Of a stretch of 64,000 bases of DNA, positions 57,699-64,000 are shown piece after piece. The notes below the pieces were generated by a model. It was not told the DNA's origin and did no database searches. It saw only the letters and a list, made by a program, of their open reading frames with translations. The position numbers were made by a program, and so were the translations under genes. Each line of letters begins with the position of its first letter. The stretch's first letter is position 1. The stretch comes from Caenimonas soli. GTDB lineage: Bacteria; Pseudomonadota; Gammaproteobacteria; Burkholderiales; Burkholderiaceae_C. The stretch is taken from the NCBI RefSeq assembly GCF_013155545.1, contig NZ_JABJVV010000001.1:248001-312000 (forward strand), given 5' to 3'.

Positions 57699-58451
57699 AT
57701 GGATAGAAGAGCTGCGGCCACATTGCTGGCCACCGTGGTATTGGGCGCTTGCGGTGGCGGCGGAGGGAGCGGCAGCACTGGCGGTACGACGGCCAGCGCC
57801 GGCACCGCACCTTCACCACCGGCACCCGCACCTGCTCCGGCTCCTCCACCTGCTCCAGCCCCTGCTCCAGCACCTGCCTTCGCGGGCTCGCCCAACATCG
57901 CCGCGTGGGGCGATTCGATGGTTCCGGCGGTCGCGGCGAACCTGCAGTTGCTCTACCCGAACCGGGCCGTTCACGACGGCGGCGTTGCCGGCCAGACCTC
58001 CAGCGAGATCACTGCCCGGCAACAGGCTGCCGCGAGCAACTACGACACCTGGATCAACATCTTCTGGTACGGCCACAACAACCAGACGCAGGCGGCCCAG
58101 ATCAAGGCCGACATCGCCGCCTCGGTTGCCACGCTCGCTCCGGGCAACACCAGATTCCTCGTCCTGGCGGTGGTGAACCAGGCCACGCCCGCGGGGTCCA
58201 GGGGCGGAGCGGACTATGCAACGATCATCCAGCTGAACAATGACCTGGCGGCGCTGTACCCGCAGAACTACCTCGACATGCGGGCGCACCTGGTCAACGG
58301 CTACAACCCCGCCAACGCGCAGGACCTGGCCGACTTCCAGAACGATGTGGTGCCGTCCTCGCTGCGGTTCGACCATATCCACCTGAACAACGACGGCTCG
58401 GTGCGCGTGGCCGAAAAGCTGCGAGAGGTCATCGACGCCAATGGCTGGTAA
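57699..58451 (+). CDS. SGNH/GDSL-family hydrolase lipoprotein
   Basis: 250-aa exported esterase-like protein. The signal ends in lipobox LGAC, then CGGGGGSGS and a long Pro/Ala tether (residues about 35-60). SGNH blocks: AAWGDSM with nucleophile S73, GVAGQTSSE (Gly block), FWYGHNN (Asn block) and FDHIHLNNDG with D225 and H228 as the catalytic pair. Substrates are probably acyl or acetyl esters in the envelope. AAGGGAG precedes the ATG. A strong terminator directly follows the stop. Confidence 0.88.
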   Translation: MDRRAAATLLATVVLGACGGGGGSGSTGGTTASAGTAPSPPAPAPAPAPPPAPAPAPAPAFAGSPNIAAWGDSMVPAVAANLQLLYPNRAVHDGGVAGQTSSEITARQQAAASNYDTWINIFWYGHNNQTQAAQIKADIAASVATLAPGNTRFLVLAVVNQATPAGSRGGADYATIIQLNNDLAALYPQNYLDMRAHLVNGYNPANAQDLADFQNDVVPSSLRFDHIHLNNDGSVRVAEKLREVIDANGW

Positions 58452-58480
58452 AAAAAGCCGCCCAATCGGGCGGCTTTTTC
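58452..58480. terminator. Bidirectional rho-independent terminator between the SGNH and clpA genes
   Basis: GCCGCCC (58457-58463) pairs with GGGCGGC (58468-58474) across loop AATC. It is flanked by an A-run on one side and TTTTT on the other, so it can end both the SGNH-gene transcript and the convergent clpA transcript. Confidence 0.92.
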
Positions 58481-58496
58481 GTTGGGAGCGGCAGGC

Positions 58497-60839
<2,343 letters not shown>

Positions 60840-60896
60840 GAGATTTCCTTTTGCCTTGCTTGCTTCACTGACACTGTAAATGGGTTCGACCCTGGA

Positions 60897-61256
60897 TTAC
60901 TCAACCGGTTCACTGACGCATTGCAGGGGATGTCCTGCTTGACGAGCGGCCTCCTGTACCTGCTCGACCTTGGTCGCAGCCACATCCCTTGAATAAACGC
61001 CGCAGATCGCCTTTCCGTCCAAGTGGATCTTCAGCATGATCTGTGTGGCCGTTTCCCGGTCCTTGTTGAAAAACTCCTGAATGACCACCACCACGAACTC
61101 CATCGGGGTGTAGTCGTCATTCAGCATGATGACCTGGTACATCTGGGGCGGCTTGGTTTTCTGGGTGCGCCGCTCGAGCACCACCGACCCGCCGTCGTCG
61201 TCCTTCGGCCGCGTCTTCGGCGCGACCGGGGCGGGGGTGGGTGTTTTACTTGCCAT
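60897..61256 (-). CDS. clpS: ATP-dependent Clp protease adaptor ClpS
   Basis: Binds N-end-rule substrates and hands them to ClpA. 119 aa with a flexible Pro/Lys N-terminus and the folded core [24 protein letters not shown], which contains the conserved Asn-Asp-Asp and Met residues for N-degron binding, followed by [20 protein letters not shown] take the ATG at 61256 (MASKTPT). Another ATG 9 bases upstream is possible. Divergent from the cold-shock gene across a 253-base gap. Confidence 0.96.
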   Translation of the reverse strand: MASKTPTPAPVAPKTRPKDDDGGSVVLERRTQKTKPPQMYQVIMLNDDYTPMEFVVVVIQEFFNKDRETATQIMLKIHLDGKAICGVYSRDVAATKVEQVQEAARQAGHPLQCVSEPVE

Positions 61257-61509
61257 GAAAATCATTCTATCGAGCGGACATTCGCGCTGCAGCCTGAGGT
61301 TGAATTGGTGGCAGAACCGCCACATTCAAGCGGGCATAGCGAAGAGTTCTCTCGCTGTTCATTTTGCGCAGTTCGCGGGCGGTCCGGCAACGGATTTGGG
61401 CCCGCCGAGGCCTCGATAACTTTAGTATGTGAAAATGTTGACAGCGCCACCCTGAATCCGGGACACTCGGGGCGGTCAAGAGGGATAACAAGAGCAAGAG
61501 GCAGAAGAA

Positions 61510-61818
61510 ATGGCCACCGGAACAGTGAAATGGTTCAATGACGCAAAGGGCTTCGGGTTCATCGAGCCCGACGGCGGAGGCGCGGACGTGTTCGCGCATT
61601 TCTCCGCCATTGCCATGGAGGGCTTCAAGACCCTCAAGCAGGGCTCGCGCGTCACCTACGAAGTCACGGAAGGCCCCAAGGGCCAACTGGCGCAAAACAT
61701 CCAGGCCGAACCATCGCTCGGCCGGCCCGAGCCCATCCAGACCCAGCCCGCCGAAAGGCAGCCGCGCCACTCGAAGGTGCGCGCGCCCCAGTTCCACGCT
61801 GCCGGCCATAGCGACTAG
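61510..61818 (+). CDS. Cold-shock domain protein with C-terminal extension
   Basis: RNA/ssDNA-binding cold-shock protein. Residues 1-68 form the OB-fold domain with RNP1 KGFGFIEP and RNP2 VFAHFS, opening [17 protein letters not shown] further 34 residues ([20 protein letters not shown] and onward) are Pro/Gln/Arg/His-rich and disordered-looking, unlike the 67-70 aa of standard Csp proteins. It has a 253-base upstream gap shared with clpS, long enough for a structured leader, but no cold-box was recognised. A terminator follows 28 bases after the stop. Confidence 0.93.
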   Translation: MATGTVKWFNDAKGFGFIEPDGGGADVFAHFSAIAMEGFKTLKQGSRVTYEVTEGPKGQLAQNIQAEPSLGRPEPIQTQPAERQPRHSKVRAPQFHAAGHSD

Positions 61819-61846
61819 CCGACCCGATAGGTTTTCGCTCCCCAAT

Positions 61847-61874
61847 AGAAAAGCCGCCCGTGGGCGGCTTTTCA
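61847..61874. terminator. Bidirectional rho-independent terminator between the cold-shock and icd genes
   Basis: AAAAGCCGCCC (61849-61859) pairs with GGGCGGCTTTT (61862-61872) around a very short loop. Being symmetric with A and T runs, it serves the cold-shock gene on plus and icd on minus, whose stop is 15 bases away. Confidence 0.9.
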
Positions 61875-61889
61875 GTAAGCGCCTTGCGC

Positions 61890-63143
61890 TCACATGTTCT
61901 CGATCATCACCTGGCCGAAACCCGAGCAGCTGACCTGGGTAGCGCCGTCCATCAGGCGGGCGAAGTCATACGTGACCTTCTTGGACAGGATGGATTTCTC
62001 CATCGAGCTGATGATGAGGTCGGCCGCTTCGGTCCAGCCCATGTGGCGCAGCATCATCTCGGCCGACAGGATTTCGGAGCCGGGATTCACGTAGTCCTTG
62101 CCCGCGTACTTGGGCGCGGTGCCGTGGGTCGCCTCGAACATGGCGACCGAGTCGCTCAGGTTGGCGCCGGGAGCGATGCCGATGCCGCCGACCTGGGCCG
62201 CCAGGGCGTCGGACACGTAGTCGCCATTGAGGTTGAGCGTGGCGATCACGCTGTACTCGGCCGGGCGCAGCAGGATCTGCTGCAGGAAGGCGTCGGCGAT
62301 CGAGTCCTTGACCACGATGTCCTTGCCGGTGCGCGGGTTCTTGAACTTGCACCACGGGCCGCCGTCGACCAGCTGGGCGCCGAATTCCTTTTGCGCCAGG
62401 GCGTAGGCCCAGTCGCGGAAGCCGCCCTCGGTGAACTTCATGATGTTGCCCTTGTGCACGATGGTCACGCTGGGCTTGTCGTTGTCGATGGCGTATTGGA
62501 TGGCCTTGCGCACCAGGCGCTCGGTGCCTTCGCGGGAGACAGGCTTGATGCCGATGCCGGAGGTGTTGGGGAAGCGGATCTTCTTGACGCCGAACTCGTC
62601 CTGCAGGATCTTGATGAGCTTCTTGGCCTTTTCGCTCTCGGCTTCGAACTCGATGCCGGCGTAGATGTCTTCCGAGTTCTCGCGGAAGATGACCATGTTG
62701 GTCTTATGGGGCTCTTTGACCGGCGAAGGAACGCCGTCGAAATACTGGATGGGGCGCAGGCAGACGTAGAGGTCGAGCTCCTGGCGCAGCGCGACATTCA
62801 GCGAGCGGATGCCGCCGCCGACCGGGGTCGTGAGGGGGCCCTTGATGGACACGACATAGTCGCGCACGGCATGCAGGGTCTCTTCCGGCAGCCAGACATC
62901 GGGGCCGTAGACTTTCGTCGATTTTTCGCCGGCATAGACCTCCATCCATTGGATCTTCTTCTTGCCGCCGTAGGCCTTGGCCACAGCCGCGTCGACCACC
63001 TTGATCATGACGGGGGTGATGTCCGCCCCGGTGCCGTCGCCCTCGATGAACGGAATGATCGGCTGATCCGGCACCTTCAGGGACATGTCGGCATTGACGG
63101 TGATCTTCTGGCCTTGGGAAGGCACTTTGATGTGCTGGTACAT
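61890..63143 (-). CDS. icd: Isocitrate dehydrogenase, NADP-dependent
   Basis: TCA-cycle enzyme converting isocitrate to 2-oxoglutarate. 417 aa, near the 416 aa of E. coli Icd. The substrate phosphate-mimic Ser and Asn lie in [37 protein letters not shown] contains the metal Asp residues, and [19 protein letters not shown] forms the nucleotide loop typical of NADP enzymes. I place the start at ATG 63143 ([11 protein letters not shown]). The open frame continues upstream to 63248 without conserved residues. A terminator sits after the stop. Confidence 0.97.
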   Translation of the reverse strand: MYQHIKVPSQGQKITVNADMSLKVPDQPIIPFIEGDGTGADITPVMIKVVDAAVAKAYGGKKKIQWMEVYAGEKSTKVYGPDVWLPEETLHAVRDYVVSIKGPLTTPVGGGIRSLNVALRQELDLYVCLRPIQYFDGVPSPVKEPHKTNMVIFRENSEDIYAGIEFEAESEKAKKLIKILQDEFGVKKIRFPNTSGIGIKPVSREGTERLVRKAIQYAIDNDKPSVTIVHKGNIMKFTEGGFRDWAYALAQKEFGAQLVDGGPWCKFKNPRTGKDIVVKDSIADAFLQQILLRPAEYSVIATLNLNGDYVSDALAAQVGGIGIAPGANLSDSVAMFEATHGTAPKYAGKDYVNPGSEILSAEMMLRHMGWTEAADLIISSMEKSILSKKVTYDFARLMDGATQVSCSGFGQVMIENM

Positions 63144-63372
63144 GGGGGGAGCGTCTTTCGGAATATGAACGTCGAATTCGGGTGTTCGCAGCGAGGCAAA
63201 ACCAAGCGATTCTAGCCTTGAATCTGTCAGCCGCCTTTCAGGCGCCAACCGGCCCGCGCCGCTCGAAGTCAGCCGTTTGTCAACCGACGGCCATGCTGCC
63301 GCGTTGCCGGAGGGCAGCCCGGAATCTGGGCAGCAATTTTCAAAAATCGATTCAACTCCTCACAGGATTCCC

Positions 63373-63738
63373 ATGAACAAGCTCCTCGCTACCCTGGTTG
63401 CCGCTCTCTTCGCCACCGCTACGTTCGCCGCTTCGCACGCCGGCGCCCCCATGGCCGGCGCTTCGGCTGCCAAGCCCGCCGCTTCCGCCGCCGTGAAGGC
63501 CGACGTGAAGGCCGAAGCCAAGGCCGAGAAGAAGGAAGCCAAGGCCACCGCCAAGGCCGAGAAGAAGGACGCCAAGGCCACCGCCAAGGGCGAAAAGAAG
63601 GCCGCCGAAGTCAAGAAGGACAAGGCTGTCGCCGCCGCCGAAGCCAAGAAGGACACCGCCACCGCCAAGGCTGACGCCAAGGCCGAAGTCAAGGCTGACG
63701 CCAAGGCCCCCGCCGCAGCCGCCAGCGCCAAGAAGTAA
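63373..63738 (+). CDS. Exported Ala/Lys-rich repeat protein (copy 1)
   Basis: 121 aa. The signal peptide is MNKLLATLVAALFATATFAA. The mature chain is almost only Ala, Lys, Glu, Asp, Thr and Val, with repeated units such as KAEKKEAKATAKAEKKDAKA, and has no Cys, Trp, Tyr or Phe. It resembles histone-H1-like or acid-shock-type (Asr) proteins in composition, but with a secretion signal. The role is unknown. Polyelectrolyte binding in the periplasm is a guess. The start is ATG at 63373. It is followed by a terminator and by a paralogue with the same signal and spacer. Confidence 0.8.
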   Translation: MNKLLATLVAALFATATFAASHAGAPMAGASAAKPAASAAVKADVKAEAKAEKKEAKATAKAEKKDAKATAKGEKKAAEVKKDKAVAAAEAKKDTATAKADAKAEVKADAKAPAAAASAKK

Positions 63739-63757
63739 TCTTCCGGCTCGTTGAAAT

Positions 63758-63784
63758 AAATGCCCGCCTTGGCGGGCATTTTTG
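63758..63784 (+). terminator. Rho-independent terminator after the Ala/Lys-rich gene
   Basis: ATGCCCGCC (63760-63768) pairs with GGCGGGCAT (63771-63779) around a tight turn, followed by TTTT. It separates the two Ala/Lys-rich paralogues into individual transcripts. Confidence 0.92.
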
Positions 63785-63894
63785 TTGGCGCAGGGCCCTG
63801 TCAACCGTCGGGCATCGGGACCCGTTACGGATGGGCCTTCCGACTGTTGGGAGGACTTTTCTAATAACTGGCTTTAATCCTGAAAGGACTCCCC

Positions 63895-64000
63895 ATGAAC
63901 AAGCTCCTCGCGACCCTGGTGGCTTCGCTGTTCGCCATGTCTACGGCTTTCGCAGCGTCGCACGCCGGCGCCCCGATGGCGGCGACTCCGGCCAAGCCGG
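63895..64000 (+). CDS. Exported Ala/Lys-rich protein (copy 2), partial
   Basis: Only the first 35 codons are inside the window. They read MNKLLATLVASLFAMSTAFA, a signal peptide nearly the same as copy 1, then SHAGAPMAATPAKP, again paralleling copy 1 (SHAGAPMAGASAAKP). GAAAGGA precedes the ATG at 63895. This is a tandem duplicate of the upstream gene. The body and C-terminus lie past the right edge. Confidence 0.85.
   Translation, partial: MNKLLATLVASLFAMSTAFAASHAGAPMAATPAKP

Noticed and set aside
61438-61466. TTGACA at 61438 as the -35 box of a cold-shock gene promoter
   Set aside because: At 17-base spacing the -10 position reads GGACAC, which is not promoter-like, so I do not call a promoter.

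Overview
The window reads as a chromosomal core segment of a high-GC betaproteobacterium of the order Burkholderiales, probably family Comamonadaceae. The evidence is gene content and order: smc-zipA-ligA, dapC-dapD-pilU-dapE-prmB, tolB-pal-cpoB-tcdA, purD-hemF-nadD-rsfS-rlmH-maf-rng, clpS-clpA, a Bug-type solute-binding protein, and lipoproteins with a poly-glycine tether after the lipidated cysteine. The genus cannot be fixed from the sequence alone. I see no phage, insertion sequence, CRISPR array or rRNA. One tRNA gene (Lys, anticodon TTT) is present.

Layout. 1-6150 (minus strand): NAD-dependent DNA ligase (cut by the window edge), ZipA and SMC in a translationally coupled run, then a small lipoprotein. 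6300-11540 (plus): lysine/diaminopimelate genes dapC, dapD and dapE with a PilU-type retraction ATPase between dapD and dapE, then the ribosomal protein L3 methyltransferase prmB. 11590-16500 (plus): a cystathionine gamma-synthase family enzyme, a divergent PurM-like protein, the ABC-F ATPase YheS and a small hypothetical. 16500-20730 (minus): a membrane protein, tRNA-Lys with its terminator, and tcdA, cpoB, pal, tolB. 20740-26410: an envelope glycan block with two family-2 glycosyltransferases on minus, then msbA and a single-chain fusion of an O-antigen ligase domain to a family-9 glycosyltransferase on plus. 26400-34090 (minus): a housekeeping run (rng, maf, rlmH, rsfS, nadD, hemF, purD, yebC) interrupted by one opposite-strand PstS-like gene.

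34150-46290 is the most distinctive part. A HerA-like ATPase is followed by a GTP-cyclohydrolase-II-like protein with an N-terminal extension, a DUF1688 (Urc4/Urg3) protein and uracil phosphoribosyltransferase. This set matches the URC uracil-catabolic pathway known mainly from yeast. A cytosine-deaminase-like amidohydrolase, which could feed uracil into it, lies about 2.4 kb downstream, beyond an exported TPR protein and a HupE/UreJ-type membrane protein carrying an EF-hand. An alpha/beta hydrolase and a LysR regulator/bicupin/Bug solute-binding module follow.

46380-64000: an NDUFA9-like reductase, a MazG-like pyrophosphohydrolase, CbpA-CbpM, a heterodimeric MdlA-MdlB ABC exporter, a GH8 glycosidase lipoprotein, a second YebC, a ketopantoate-reductase family enzyme, an EVE-domain protein, an SGNH lipoprotein, clpA-clpS, a cold-shock protein with an extra tail, isocitrate dehydrogenase, and two tandem exported Ala/Lys-rich proteins, the last cut by the window end. 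Three copies of a short dispersed palindrome, each with an intact 8-bp stem despite base changes, lie at 11.6, 38.2 and 41.2 kb.
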